From Microbacteriaceae bacterium (GTDB lineage Bacteria; Actinomycetota; Actinomycetes; Actinomycetales; Microbacteriaceae): a stretch of DNA of 64,000 nt. The notes under the pieces are model-generated. The model saw only the letters and a list, made by a program, of their open reading frames with translations. It was not told the DNA's origin and made no database searches. Each line of letters starts with the position of its first letter. The stretch's first letter is position 1. Of this stretch, positions 41,544-51,750 are shown in pieces. The DNA is taken from the NCBI GenBank assembly GCA_025465095.1, contig JAODME010000033.1, forward strand, positions 1 through 64,000. The letters run 5' to 3'. A program made the position numbers and the translations under genes.

Positions 41544-42887
41544 ATGTCAACTTCCCCCAGCACTGTCGACGACCAGGCGAAGACCAACCCTAGGTCACGT
41601 GTCATCTTCGCCAGCCTCATCGGCACCTCGATCGAGTTCTACGACTTCTACGTCTACGCGACGGCCGCCGTGCTCGTGTTCCCCGCCCTGTTCTTTCCCG
41701 GCGACGACCCGACGCTGTCACTGCTCAAGTCCTTCGCGGCGTTCGGCGCAGCCTTCGTCGCACGACCGATCGGCTCCATCGTGTTCGGCCACTTCGGTGA
41801 CAGGATCGGCCGTAAAGGCACCCTCGTCGCGTCGCTGCTGACGATGGGCATTGCCACTATCCTCATCGGCTGCCTTCCTACCGCACTCACGCCGGGCTGG
41901 GAAATCCTCGCGCCCGCCCTCCTTGTGCTCATGCGATTCGCGCAGGGTCTGGGCCTCGGCGGCGAATGGAGCGGCGCTGCCCTGCTCGCGACCGAGAACG
42001 CTCCGGAGGGCAAGCGCGCCATCTACGGCACCTTTCCCCAGCTCGGTGCCCCGATCGGTTTCATCGTCGCGAACGGCGTGTTCCTCATCCTCGCTTCCAC
42101 CATGTCGGAGGACGCATTCCTGACCTGGGGGTGGCGTGTGCCGTTCCTCGCGAGCGCCATCCTCGTCATCATCGGCCTCTACGTGCGGTTCAAGCTCATC
42201 GAGACTCCCGCGTTCCAGAAGGTTGTCGAGAGCGGCGAAGTCGTCAAGGTGCCCCTCGCGCGCGTGTTCAAGTACAGCTGGCGCGAGCTCATCCTGGGCA
42301 CGTTCATCATGCTCGCGACCTACACGCTCTTCTACCTCATGACTACGTACACCCTCACCTACGGAACCACCCCGACCGACGCGCCCGTCGCCGGGCTCGG
42401 CTACAACCGTGACGACTTCCTCATCATGCTCATCATCGGGGTCGTGTTCTTCGGCATCTTCACCCTCGTGTCGGGACCGCTCGCCGAGAAGTTCGGCCGC
42501 CGAGCGCACCTCATCGTCACGACGGTCGCGATCATCATCTTCGGTGCCCTGTTCGTGCCCCTCTTCAGCGCCGGCACCGTCGGCGTGTACGCCTTGCTGA
42601 TCATCGGCTTCACCCTCATGGGTCTCACCTTCGGGCCGATGGGCGCGCTGCTGCCCGAACTTTTTCCCACCAATGTGCGGTACACCGGCTCCGCGGTCAG
42701 CTACAACGTTGCCAGCATTCTCGGCGCTGCGGTGGCACCGTTCATCGCGGTGGCCCTCTGGGAGGCCGCGAACGGCAGCCCGGTTCTCGTCGGCGTCTAC
42801 CTCAGCGCCATGGGAGCGATCACTCTCGTCGCGCTTCTCATCAGCAAGGAGACGCGCGACCTCGACTACAACTCGCACACGAGCTGA
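41544..42887 (+). CDS. MFS transporter, metabolite:H+ symporter (MHS) type
   Basis: ASLIGTSIEFYDFYVYATAAVLVFPALFFP; RPIGSIVFGHFGDRIGRKGTLVASLLTMG; 12-TM pattern; start at MSTSPS. Confidence 0.9.
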   Translation: MSTSPSTVDDQAKTNPRSRVIFASLIGTSIEFYDFYVYATAAVLVFPALFFPGDDPTLSLLKSFAAFGAAFVARPIGSIVFGHFGDRIGRKGTLVASLLTMGIATILIGCLPTALTPGWEILAPALLVLMRFAQGLGLGGEWSGAALLATENAPEGKRAIYGTFPQLGAPIGFIVANGVFLILASTMSEDAFLTWGWRVPFLASAILVIIGLYVRFKLIETPAFQKVVESGEVVKVPLARVFKYSWRELILGTFIMLATYTLFYLMTTYTLTYGTTPTDAPVAGLGYNRDDFLIMLIIGVVFFGIFTLVSGPLAEKFGRRAHLIVTTVAIIIFGALFVPLFSAGTVGVYALLIIGFTLMGLTFGPMGALLPELFPTNVRYTGSAVSYNVASILGAAVAPFIAVALWEAANGSPVLVGVYLSAMGAITLVALLISKETRDLDYNSHTS

Positions 42888-42958
42888 CGCCCGGCAGAGC
42901 TCTCGTCGCAACCTGCAGCGCGTGCGACGACGAAGGCCCGCTCAAGGCGATCCGCGCC

Positions 42959-43102
42959 GTGAGCGAATTGCGCAGGGAACTCGACCGTCACGAAGCTACG
43001 CTGGTTCGCAGGGCACGCAACCTCGGTTGCGGCTGGCGAATGATCGCCAGTGCTCGCGGCGTGTCTCGTCAGGCCGTTCACCAGAAGTACGGCCGAAAGT
43101 GA
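42959..43102 (+). CDS. small helix-turn-helix DNA-binding protein (below the size limit of the ORF track)
   Basis: V/MSELRRELDRHEATLVRRARNLGCGWRMIASARGVSRQAVHQKYGRK*, HTH of the RxxGxSWxxIAxxLGVSRQAVHxKYG type; start uncertain (GTG 42959 or upstream). Confidence 0.65.
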   Translation: MSELRRELDRHEATLVRRARNLGCGWRMIASARGVSRQAVHQKYGRK

Positions 43103-43162
43103 CCGATCGGCCGCGCACGTCGACGCTCGACCGTCGCTGAGCACCATGCAGAGGAACAGCTC

Positions 43163-45028
43163 ATGAGCACCACCACGAAACAGGCGCGCCCAAGGCGGAT
43201 GGGCTTCGGAAAGTCAGACGCGGACGTCGGCCCCCGCGCCACCTTCGGTCAGCTTCTCCCGTACCTGCTGGAACATCGGAGGGTCCTCTCCGTCGTCGTC
43301 GTCCTCAGCGTGCTCGGGGCAGCGGCGTCACTCGCTCAGCCGCTGCTCGTGTCTAGCGTCATCACGGTCGTCGAGGCCGGCGAATCGCTCGAAGGGCTCG
43401 TCTGGCTGCTCGTGGGACTCGTCGTCGCATCCGCACTCATCAGCGGCTACCAGCACTACCTCCTCCAGCGCACCGGGGAAGGCGTCGTGCTCTCGAGCAG
43501 GCGTCAGCTCGTCGCGCGCATGCTGAAACTCCCGATCAGCGAGTTCGACATCCGCCGCACCGGCGACCTCGTCTCGCGCGTCGGTTCGGACACGACCCTC
43601 CTGCGTGCCGTGCTCACCCAGGGACTCGTCGAGGCGATCGGAGGCTCGCTCACCTTCATCGGTGCGCTCATCGCGATGGCGATCATCGACCCGATCCTCC
43701 TCGGGCTCACCGTGCTGGTGATCGGCGTCTCCGTCACAACCGTCATCCTGCTGAGTGCACGAATCCGCGTCGCGAGCCGCAGAGCGCAAGAGAAGGTCGG
43801 GGATCTCGCCGCCTCGGTTGAGCGCTCGATCAGCGCGGTCCGCACCATCCGTGCTTCGAACGCCGCCGACCGTGAGATCGCCGCCGTGCAGAAGGAAGCC
43901 GAGGGTGCGTGGCAGATGGGCATCAGCGTCGCGAAGGTCTCTGCGCTCGTGGTTCCGATCGCCGGAATCTCGATGCAGGTCTCGTTCCTGGTCGTCCTCG
44001 GCGTCGGCGGCTTCCGGGTCGCGGACGGCTCGATCACGGTCGCCGACCTGGTCGCATTCATCCTCTTCCTCTTCCTCTTGATCATGCCGCTCGGTCAGAC
44101 GTTCGGCGCGATCACTTCGGTCAACTCCGCGTTGGGCGCCCTCGGACGCATCCAGGAGATCATCTCCCTCCCCACCGAGACCGAACGAGACCACGAAATC
44201 GCCGATTCCGCCGTCGCCCCTGTGCGCACGGATGATGCGATCACCTTCGATGACGTGCAGTTTCACTACGCCGCGCTGCCGGAGAAGGATGACGCCGCGC
44301 ACCAGCGCTCGGTGCCCGAGGAGACCGTCGAAGAGCAGCCGCGCGACCGCACGGTGCTCCGCGGGGTGTCCTTCTCCGCACCGAGGGGGCAGCGGACAGC
44401 CCTGGTCGGCCCGTCCGGAGCCGGGAAAAGCACGATCTTCGCACTCATCGAGAGGTTCTACGACCCGACCGGCGGCGTCATCCGTCTCGGCGGCGTCGAC
44501 CTTCGGGCCCTGGACCGCGAATCGCTCAGGGCACAGATCGGTTACGTCGAGCAGGATGCCCCCGTGCTCGCCGGCAGCCTGCGCGAGAACCTCAAGCTCG
44601 GGGCGCCGCAGGCGACCGACGAGGAATGCGTTCAGGTTCTGCGCGAGGTGAATCTCACCGAGGTGCTCGACCGTAACGCCCTCGGGCTCGGCGCTCCCGT
44701 CGGCGAGGACGGCGTCATGCTCTCCGGCGGGGAGCGCCAGCGGCTCGCGATCGCGCGCACTCTACTCGCGGCGCCGCCCATCCTGCTGCTCGACGAGTCC
44801 ACCTCCTCGCTCGACGGGCTCAACGAGCAGATGCTGCGCGAGGCCATCGATGCGGTCGCTCTCGGCCGCACGCTCATCGTCATCGCACACCGACTGTCGA
44901 CAGTCGTCGATTCCGATCAGATCGTGGTACTCGACAACGGTGGCGTCGTCGGGGTCGGCACCCACTCGGAGCTCGTGAAGTCGACGCCGTTGTATCGGGA
45001 GCTCGCGAAGCACCAGCTGCTCGTGTAA
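43163..45028 (+). CDS. ABC transporter, fused permease and ATP-binding protein (exporter type)
   Basis: Six-TM ABC exporter domain; ALVGPSGAGKSTIFALIERFYDPTGG; MLSGGERQRLAIARTLLAAPPILLLDESTSSLD. Confidence 0.93.
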   Translation: MSTTTKQARPRRMGFGKSDADVGPRATFGQLLPYLLEHRRVLSVVVVLSVLGAAASLAQPLLVSSVITVVEAGESLEGLVWLLVGLVVASALISGYQHYLLQRTGEGVVLSSRRQLVARMLKLPISEFDIRRTGDLVSRVGSDTTLLRAVLTQGLVEAIGGSLTFIGALIAMAIIDPILLGLTVLVIGVSVTTVILLSARIRVASRRAQEKVGDLAASVERSISAVRTIRASNAADREIAAVQKEAEGAWQMGISVAKVSALVVPIAGISMQVSFLVVLGVGGFRVADGSITVADLVAFILFLFLLIMPLGQTFGAITSVNSALGALGRIQEIISLPTETERDHEIADSAVAPVRTDDAITFDDVQFHYAALPEKDDAAHQRSVPEETVEEQPRDRTVLRGVSFSAPRGQRTALVGPSGAGKSTIFALIERFYDPTGGVIRLGGVDLRALDRESLRAQIGYVEQDAPVLAGSLRENLKLGAPQATDEECVQVLREVNLTEVLDRNALGLGAPVGEDGVMLSGGERQRLAIARTLLAAPPILLLDESTSSLDGLNEQMLREAIDAVALGRTLIVIAHRLSTVVDSDQIVVLDNGGVVGVGTHSELVKSTPLYRELAKHQLLV

Positions 45029-45029
45029 C

Positions 45030-45827
45030 TCAGGCCAGCGCGTACATCGCGACCGCCGCGGTCGCCGCGACGTTGAGGCTGTCGATTCCATGCCGCATCG
45101 GTATCTGCACGACCGTGTCCGCGGCGGCGAGCGCCTCAGCCGTCAGCCCATGGCCTTCCGCCCCGAGAACGAGGGCCACCTTCGCCGGCGCGGTCGCGGC
45201 GAACTCCCGGAGGCTGAGCGCGTCGTCGGTCAGCGCGAGCGCCGCGACCTCGAACCCGGACGCCGCGAGCAGTGCCTTCGTCGACGGCCAGTCGCCGACG
45301 CGCGCCCAAGGCACCTGCAGGACCGTGCCCATGCTGACCCGGATCGCGCGCCGGTAGAACGGGTCGGAGCAACGCGGGGTGACGAGCACGGCATCGGCTC
45401 CGATCGCGCCCACCGATCGGAAAATCGCGCCCACATTGGTGGGGTCGGCGATGTTCTCGAGGATCACTACGCGACGCGCGGTGGCAAGGAGCGATGCGGG
45501 CGTCGGCAGGGCCGGCCGGTGCATCGACGCGATGAGCCCGCGGTGCAGCAGATACCCGGTCAGTTGCTCGAGCAGCTCCGGCGGGCCGGAGAACACCGGT
45601 ACGTCGTGGTCGCCGAGCGCCGAGAGCGCGTCGACCACCGACGCGCCGAGCGCGAGCACCGACCGCGGTTCATGGCCGGCGGCGAGGGCGCGCTGCAGAA
45701 CGAGCAGCGACTCGGCGATGTAGAGCCCGTGCTCGCTGCCGCGTGCCTTCTTCAAAGCGACATCCGTCTGGTGCGCGTAGTCGACGAGGCGCGGGTCCTC
45801 GAGCGACGTGATCCCGATCACCGGCAT
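45030..45827 (-). CDS. TrmH/SpoU family RNA 2'-O-methyltransferase
   Basis: VVILENIADPTNVGAIFRSVGAIGADAVLVTPRCSDPFYRRAIRVSMGTVLQVPW; LVLGAEGHGLTAEAL; IPMRHGIDSLNVAATAAVAM. Confidence 0.92.
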   Translation of the reverse strand: MPVIGITSLEDPRLVDYAHQTDVALKKARGSEHGLYIAESLLVLQRALAAGHEPRSVLALGASVVDALSALGDHDVPVFSGPPELLEQLTGYLLHRGLIASMHRPALPTPASLLATARRVVILENIADPTNVGAIFRSVGAIGADAVLVTPRCSDPFYRRAIRVSMGTVLQVPWARVGDWPSTKALLAASGFEVAALALTDDALSLREFAATAPAKVALVLGAEGHGLTAEALAAADTVVQIPMRHGIDSLNVAATAAVAMYALA

Positions 45828-45846
45828 CGGTGCAACCCCTGCGCGT

Positions 45847-47319
45847 TCACGCGAACGGATTCGGCGTGAGCGTGTATTTCGTCTCGAGGTACTCGTGGAT
45901 CCCCGCCGAGCCGCCCTCGCGCCCGAGCCCCGACTGCTTGATCCCGCCGAACGGGGCCGCAGCGTTCGAGATGACGCCGACGTTGAGCCCCATCATGCCC
46001 GTCTCAAGGCTCTCGATCATCCGCTGGCCGCGCGCGAAATCGCGCGTGAATACATAGCTCACGAGACCGTACTGGGTGTCGTTGGCCTTTGCTACGGCAT
46101 CCGCCTCATCGGTGAAGGTGATGATTGACAGGACAGGGCCGAAGATCTCCTCGCGCAGGATGTCACTTCCCGCAGCGACACCACTGATCACCGTCGGCTC
46201 GTAGAACGTTCCGGCCCCCGCGACTCGTGAACCTCCGGTGCGCACGGTGGCGCCGCGCGCTACCGCGTCCTCGACAAGGTCGCTAGCCTTCTGCACCGCG
46301 CCGGCGTTGATGAGCGGACCGATGCGCACGCCGTCATCGGTTCCCCGCCCGACCTTGAACTCCTTCACCGCCGCGGTGATGCGGGTCGCGAACTCCTCGG
46401 CGATCGACTCGTGCACGATAAACCGATTCGCGGCCGTACACGCCTCGCCGATGTTCCGAAATTTCGCCAGCAGTGCACCTTCGATGGCGCGGTCGAGATC
46501 GGCGTCCTCGAACACGAGGAAGGGCGCGTTGCCGCCGAGTTCCATCGACGTGCGCAGAACCCCGCCGGCGGCTTGCTTGAGCAGCGAGACGCCGACCGGT
46601 GTCGAGCCGGTGAAGCTGAGCTTGCGCAGTCGCGGATCGGCGATGATGGGCTCACTGACGTCACGCGACTTCGACGTGGTGATCACGTTCACGACCCCCG
46701 GCGGGAGTCCCACATCCTCGAGCAGCTTCGCGAAGTACAGGGTCGTGAGGGGGGTGAGCTCCGCCGGCTTTATCACCGACGTGCAGCCGGCGGCGATCGC
46801 CGGCGCGATCTTGCGCGTAGCCATGGCGAGCGGAAAGTTCCACGGGGTGATGAGGAACGACGGGCCGACGGGGCGGTGCGTCACGATCATCGTTCCGCTA
46901 CCCTCCGGGTTGCTGCCGTAGTGGCCGGAGATGCGCACGGCCTCCTCCCCGAACCAGCGAAGGAACTCGCCCCCATAGGCCACCTCTCCGGCGGCCTCGG
47001 CGAGCGGCTTTCCCATCTCGAGGGTCATCAGCAGAGCGAACTCGTCCTTACGCTCCTGCATCAGGTCGAAGGCCCTGCGTAGGATCTCCCCGCGCACCCG
47101 GGCCGGGGTCGCGCCCCACTCCCCCTGTGCCGCCACTGCGGCGTCAAGGGCTCTCGCACCGTCCTCGACAGATGCATCAGCGATCGTCTTGAGCACCTCG
47201 CCGGTCGCCGGATCGGTCACCTCAATCGAGCGGCCGGAGGTCGATCCGACCCATTCGCCGCCGACGTACAGGCGGTCGGGAACCTTCGCGAGCAGTTCGG
47301 CTTCAGACGCGGCGGTCAT
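45847..47319 (-). CDS. gabD: NAD(P)-dependent succinate-semialdehyde dehydrogenase
   Basis: GPSFLITPWNFPLAMATRKIAPAIAAGCTSVIKPAELTPLTTL; LSFTGSTPVGVSLLKQAA; MELGGNAPFLVFEDADLD; GEACTAANRFIV. Confidence 0.93.
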   Translation of the reverse strand: MTAASEAELLAKVPDRLYVGGEWVGSTSGRSIEVTDPATGEVLKTIADASVEDGARALDAAVAAQGEWGATPARVRGEILRRAFDLMQERKDEFALLMTLEMGKPLAEAAGEVAYGGEFLRWFGEEAVRISGHYGSNPEGSGTMIVTHRPVGPSFLITPWNFPLAMATRKIAPAIAAGCTSVIKPAELTPLTTLYFAKLLEDVGLPPGVVNVITTSKSRDVSEPIIADPRLRKLSFTGSTPVGVSLLKQAAGGVLRTSMELGGNAPFLVFEDADLDRAIEGALLAKFRNIGEACTAANRFIVHESIAEEFATRITAAVKEFKVGRGTDDGVRIGPLINAGAVQKASDLVEDAVARGATVRTGGSRVAGAGTFYEPTVISGVAAGSDILREEIFGPVLSIITFTDEADAVAKANDTQYGLVSYVFTRDFARGQRMIESLETGMMGLNVGVISNAAAPFGGIKQSGLGREGGSAGIHEYLETKYTLTPNPFA

Positions 47320-47439
47320 CGACGACCCTCCTTCTTCGTGGCGTGCTTTCCCATGGTATCGATCTCGGCCAATGCGGGTCAGTCGGAGCCGGCAACGTGG
47401 GTGCGCGGCGGACGCTCGGGCAGCGCCGTCACCTCCGAT

Positions 47440-49554
47440 TCACCGATACTCGCCTCGGCGGGCACGTGAGCCGCGCGGACCGCCGTTTCCCGCATCCGTT
47501 CTGCCAAGCTTCGACGGCCACCAGATCCGCCGCCCGATGTCGTACGCAGCTGCGGGCACGAGGAGCGAGCGCACGATCAGGGTGTCGAGGAGCACGCCGA
47601 ACGCGACGATGAATGCGATCTGCACGAGGAACAGGACCGGGATGACGCTGAGTGCAGCGAACGTTGCAGCCAGTACTATCCCGGCCGAGGTGATCACCCC
47701 GCCGGTGACGGCGAGTCCGCGCACGATACCCTCGCGGGTACCGTGCAGCAGGCTCTCCTCCCGCACCCTAGTCATCAGGAAGATGTTGTAGTCGATGCCG
47801 AGCGCGACGAGGAACACGAACCCGAACAGCGGGACCGAAGGATCGGCTCCCGGGAACCGGAAGACACCATTGAAGACCAGGGCGGCGACGCCGAGGGCTG
47901 CTCCGAAGGACACGATGACGCTCAGGATCAGTAGCACGGGAGCCACGATCGAGCGCAGCAGAAGCGTGAGGATCAGGAGGATCACCGCGAGAACGAGAGG
48001 AATGATCCGGTTGCGGTCCTCGATCGAGGTCCGGTCGGTGTCGATGGCGATCGCGGTCACACCTCCGACGAGCGCATCCGGGTCGACTCCTCGCACTTCC
48101 TCACGGAGGTCCCCGATGGTCCGGCCCGCGGCGGCCGAGTCGGCAGCGTCCGTCAGCGTGGCCTGCAGCAGGATGCGACCGTTTACGACCTTCGGCTCCT
48201 CATTCGAGACGGCGACGACGGAGTCGATTCCGCGCACCTCGGCCGACGCATTCGCTAGCTCGTCAATCAGATCTTCGTCGCCGAGGATCAGGGCGGGGCT
48301 TCCCGTTCCCGCGGGGAAGTGCTCACCGAGAACGGCCTGACCGCTGCGCGCTTGGGATGAACTCAGGATCAGGTCGCTCTGCGGCACTCCTGCGGCCTTG
48401 AGTTGCAGCACGCCCCCGGTAGCGATGAGCAGTAGAACAGTCGAGGAGACCCAGAGCATCCGCGAATGCCCGGACACGAGCCGGCCGACGCGCCCCCACA
48501 GGCGGTCCATCGGGTGGCGTCGCAGAGTCACCGGATTCGGATTGAACCGGGGTCGCAGCGGCCAGAAGGACGCCCGCCCGCAGGCGAGGAGCAGGGCGGG
48601 AAGCAGGGTGAGCGCGGCACACACCGAGAGCGCGACCCCGATCGCCGCGACCGGCCCGAGCGCCTTGTTCGAGTTGAGGTCGGAGAGCAAGAGGCAGAGC
48701 AGGGCGACGATCACGGTGCCGCCCGAGGCGAGGATCGGCTCAAGGCTGCCACGCAGGGCGGCGAGCGTCGCGTTCCAGCGCTTCTGATGATCACGCAAAG
48801 CTTCGCGATACCGGGACACGTAGAGCAGCGAATAGTCCGTCGCGGCTCCGATCACGAGAATGAACAAGATGCCCTGCGCCTGGCCGTCGAGTGATACCAG
48901 GCCGGATTTTGCGAGCCGCCAGACAATCAGAATGCTCGCGGACAGCGCGATCAGCGCCGTGCCGAGCACGAGGATCGGCAGCAGTGGCGACCTGTAGACG
49001 ATGAGCAGGATCAGCAGCACTGAGCTCAGTGCGACGATCAGCAGCACCCCGTCGGTGCCGGCGAACGCCGCGACGAGATCAGCGGTGAAGCCGGCGGGGC
49101 CGGTGAGATAATGCTCAAGCCCATCGGGCGTCTGCTCCGCGAGGAATGCCCGCAGAGCCTTGACCGTCTCGAGGGAACCCTCCATCGTCACCGGCACGAT
49201 GATCTCGAGCGCCTCGCCGTCATCGGATTCGAGTGATGGCGACACCCCCTCGGCGACTCCATCGAACCCGGCGATGCTCGCGGCGACGTCCGCACCGAAG
49301 AGACGGTCGGTGGGGTGGAGACCTCCCTCTCGTTGGAACACGACAACCGCAGGGACAGTGTCGCCATCCCGGAAGTCGCGGAGGACGTTCTGCACCCGGG
49401 CGGCTTCCGCGCTCGCCGGCAGGAAGCTCGTCTGGTCGTTCGAAGACACCTCGTCGATCCGGCCCAAGTATGGTCCGCCCACACTCGCCGCCGCCAGCCA
49501 GCCGAGGATGAGCATCACGGGGATGACCGCCCTCAGCCAGCGCGGCACGGTCAT
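47440..49554 (-). CDS. MMPL family transporter
   Basis: RND/MMPL architecture; GAATDYSLLYVSRYREALRD, FLVALGIDYNIFLMTRVREE. Confidence 0.9.
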   Translation of the reverse strand: MTVPRWLRAVIPVMLILGWLAAASVGGPYLGRIDEVSSNDQTSFLPASAEAARVQNVLRDFRDGDTVPAVVVFQREGGLHPTDRLFGADVAASIAGFDGVAEGVSPSLESDDGEALEIIVPVTMEGSLETVKALRAFLAEQTPDGLEHYLTGPAGFTADLVAAFAGTDGVLLIVALSSVLLILLIVYRSPLLPILVLGTALIALSASILIVWRLAKSGLVSLDGQAQGILFILVIGAATDYSLLYVSRYREALRDHQKRWNATLAALRGSLEPILASGGTVIVALLCLLLSDLNSNKALGPVAAIGVALSVCAALTLLPALLLACGRASFWPLRPRFNPNPVTLRRHPMDRLWGRVGRLVSGHSRMLWVSSTVLLLIATGGVLQLKAAGVPQSDLILSSSQARSGQAVLGEHFPAGTGSPALILGDEDLIDELANASAEVRGIDSVVAVSNEEPKVVNGRILLQATLTDAADSAAAGRTIGDLREEVRGVDPDALVGGVTAIAIDTDRTSIEDRNRIIPLVLAVILLILTLLLRSIVAPVLLILSVIVSFGAALGVAALVFNGVFRFPGADPSVPLFGFVFLVALGIDYNIFLMTRVREESLLHGTREGIVRGLAVTGGVITSAGIVLAATFAALSVIPVLFLVQIAFIVAFGVLLDTLIVRSLLVPAAAYDIGRRIWWPSKLGRTDAGNGGPRGSRARRGEYR

Positions 49555-50153
49555 GCCGAATCGGTGATCGTGGCGCCGGCGTCCGCGAGAGCCGCCAGCG
49601 CCTTCTCGCTGGATTCTGCGGCGACACCCGCGACGAGGTCGCGGAAGACGCGAACGGTGCGGCCCGAGTGGATGGCGTCCCGGGCCGAAGCGAGCACGCA
49701 GTGGTCGGTGGCGATCCCCGCGAGGTCTATGTGCGTGATCCCAAGCTGCTTGAGCTTGTCATAGACAGTCGAACCGTCGTCGGTCACTCCTTCGAAGATC
49801 GAATAGGCGGGCTTGCCCTGCCCCTTGAGAACGTGCACCGTCACCCGCGCCGTGTCCAAAGCCGGGTGATACTCGGCGCCAGCGGTGCCTGCGACGCAAT
49901 GCACCGGCCAGGTCACGACGAAGTCGGGCGCGCCGTCCGAGGCGAAGTGTCCGCCGTTGTCGCCGGCCCCGTCATGCCAGTCGCGTGACGCGAAGACATG
50001 TTCATAGGCATCCGGATCACGCGTCAGAAGATCGCTGATCCGCGCGGCCACTGCCGCTCCCCCGGTCACCTCGAGCGCACCACCCTCGGTGAAGTCATTC
50101 TGCACATCGATGACGAACAGCGCCCTGCGCGGCGGCACGCCCTGATCGTTCAC
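49551..50153 (-). CDS. pncA: isochorismatase family protein, probable nicotinamidase
   Basis: ALFVIDVQNDFTEGGALEV; FASRDWHDGAGDNGGHFA; DLAGIATDHCVLASARDA. Confidence 0.88.
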   Translation of the reverse strand: MNDQGVPPRRALFVIDVQNDFTEGGALEVTGGAAVAARISDLLTRDPDAYEHVFASRDWHDGAGDNGGHFASDGAPDFVVTWPVHCVAGTAGAEYHPALDTARVTVHVLKGQGKPAYSIFEGVTDDGSTVYDKLKQLGITHIDLAGIATDHCVLASARDAIHSGRTVRVFRDLVAGVAAESSEKALAALADAGATITDSA

Positions 50154-51145
50154 AATCTCATGATATCGGCAGGATACTCGAGCCCCACCTGGCGCCTGAT
50201 CTCATCCAAGGTCGCCATGATCGCGACGCTCTCCGACGGGGGCAGGATCGTGCCCGCGGTCGATCCCGCCTCGACGAGTCGTTCCAATTCGGCGGCCTGG
50301 AACTGCATGCCGCGACCCTCGACGGTCTCCTCGAATCGCTCTATCACCTGCCCCGAGCTCTCGAACACGCTGAACGATGTAGGCGAGTACCAGACGCCCT
50401 CGACCGAGATCCAGCCACCGGTCCCGATGATCGTCGCAGTATTGGGTCCAAGCGCGTCGAGGGAGGTGTGCAGCAAGGCCTGGCGTCCGCCTTCGTAACC
50501 GAGGATGATCGCCGTCTGCCGGTCCACGCCGGTCGCGGTCATCGCGGCATGCGCCAGCACGGACGTCGGCTCGCCGAACAGGTCCCAGGCGAACGAGACC
50601 GGGTAGACGCCGAGGTCGAGCAGCGCCCCGCCTGCGAGCGCCGGGTCGTTCAGCCGGTGCTTCGGGTCGGCCGGTAGCTTCTGGTTATGGTCGGCGATGA
50701 GCGTTCGCACCTCGCCGATCTCGCCGGCCGCTACGATCTCGCGCAGCCGGACCATGTGCGGCAGGAACCGTGTCCACATGGCCTCGAGTAGCACGAGTCC
50801 CGAACGGTCGGCGAGATCGACGAGAATCGCCGCCTGCTCGGACGTGACGGTGAACGCCTTCTCGAGGAGCACATGCTTTCCGGCCTCAAGGGCGAGGCGC
50901 GCGTGTTCGTAGTGGTGCGAGTGGGGCGTTCCGACATAGATCACGTCGACCTCGGCGTCGTCGACCAGCTCGCTGTAGCTGCCGTACGCCTTCGCGATAC
51001 CGAAGCGGTCGGCGAATACCCGAGCGGCTGTCACCGAGCGGGACCCAACGGCGGTGACCGCGAATCCGCTCCCCAGCAGGTCCGCCACCTGGAGCGTCGA
51101 GATGAAGCCGGGGCCGAGAATGCCCCAACGGAGTGTTCCTGGCAT
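50150..51145 (-). CDS. Gfo/Idh/MocA family oxidoreductase
   Basis: RWGILGPGFISTLQVADL; DVIYVGTPHSHHYEHARLALEAGKHVLLEKAFTVTSEQA. Confidence 0.92.
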   Translation of the reverse strand: MPGTLRWGILGPGFISTLQVADLLGSGFAVTAVGSRSVTAARVFADRFGIAKAYGSYSELVDDAEVDVIYVGTPHSHHYEHARLALEAGKHVLLEKAFTVTSEQAAILVDLADRSGLVLLEAMWTRFLPHMVRLREIVAAGEIGEVRTLIADHNQKLPADPKHRLNDPALAGGALLDLGVYPVSFAWDLFGEPTSVLAHAAMTATGVDRQTAIILGYEGGRQALLHTSLDALGPNTATIIGTGGWISVEGVWYSPTSFSVFESSGQVIERFEETVEGRGMQFQAAELERLVEAGSTAGTILPPSESVAIMATLDEIRRQVGLEYPADIMRL

Positions 51146-51158
51146 GGGTTCCTTCCGC

Positions 51159-51176
51159 GTGGACCGCGCGGTCCAC
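51159..51176. promoter_or_regulatory. perfect 18-bp palindrome, candidate operator
   Basis: GTGGACCGCGCGGTCCAC, 14 bp upstream of the Gfo/Idh start codon. Confidence 0.75.
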
Positions 51177-51270
51177 CAGCGAATGTAGCATTCAGCGCTC
51201 GTCCGTCGAGCAATGGGGACGCAACGTCAACCCGTCGAACTGGGCGCTCCACGCCACCTAGTGTCGACCC

Positions 51271-51552
51271 ATGTCGAACCTCAACAACATCCACCGGCCG
51301 TCGACAGGCAAGCGCTGGCTCGTGATGGGCGCCATCCTGCTTCTCGTCGGGCTCATCGGCGTCGTCGTCTTCGCCTTCCCGAGGCCGAGCGACGTCGTCG
51401 GCGGCGATCCTCAAATCGACGGGTTGTGGCAGGCGGGCGTGACTATCGGCAGCGCGGTCGCCACTGGTGCCGGTCTGACGATGCTGCTTATCGGGCTCAT
51501 CAAGCGGCGCAAGCTACCACCCGACGACCACGGCAGCAGGAACGCGAGTTGA
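51271..51552 (+). CDS. small two-TM membrane protein
   Basis: 93 aa with KRWLVMGAILLLVGLIGVVVFAF and VTIGSAVATGAGLTMLLIGLI TM segments. Confidence 0.6.
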   Translation: MSNLNNIHRPSTGKRWLVMGAILLLVGLIGVVVFAFPRPSDVVGGDPQIDGLWQAGVTIGSAVATGAGLTMLLIGLIKRRKLPPDDHGSRNAS

Positions 51553-51750
51553 GCAGAAGCCGTTTCGATGACGGTGATACCGTCCTGCACGAGCGGCTTA
51601 TGAGCAGTTGATATCCACGGCTGCACATTCACACGAACCCCATATGCTGGACACGGGAAGTCGTTCCACACGTGTTGCGTGAGCGCACTCGTAACGTCCA
51701 TAGGTGTTCGATAGCACATCGTAGTCATCGGCCCAATCCTGAGAGGTATC

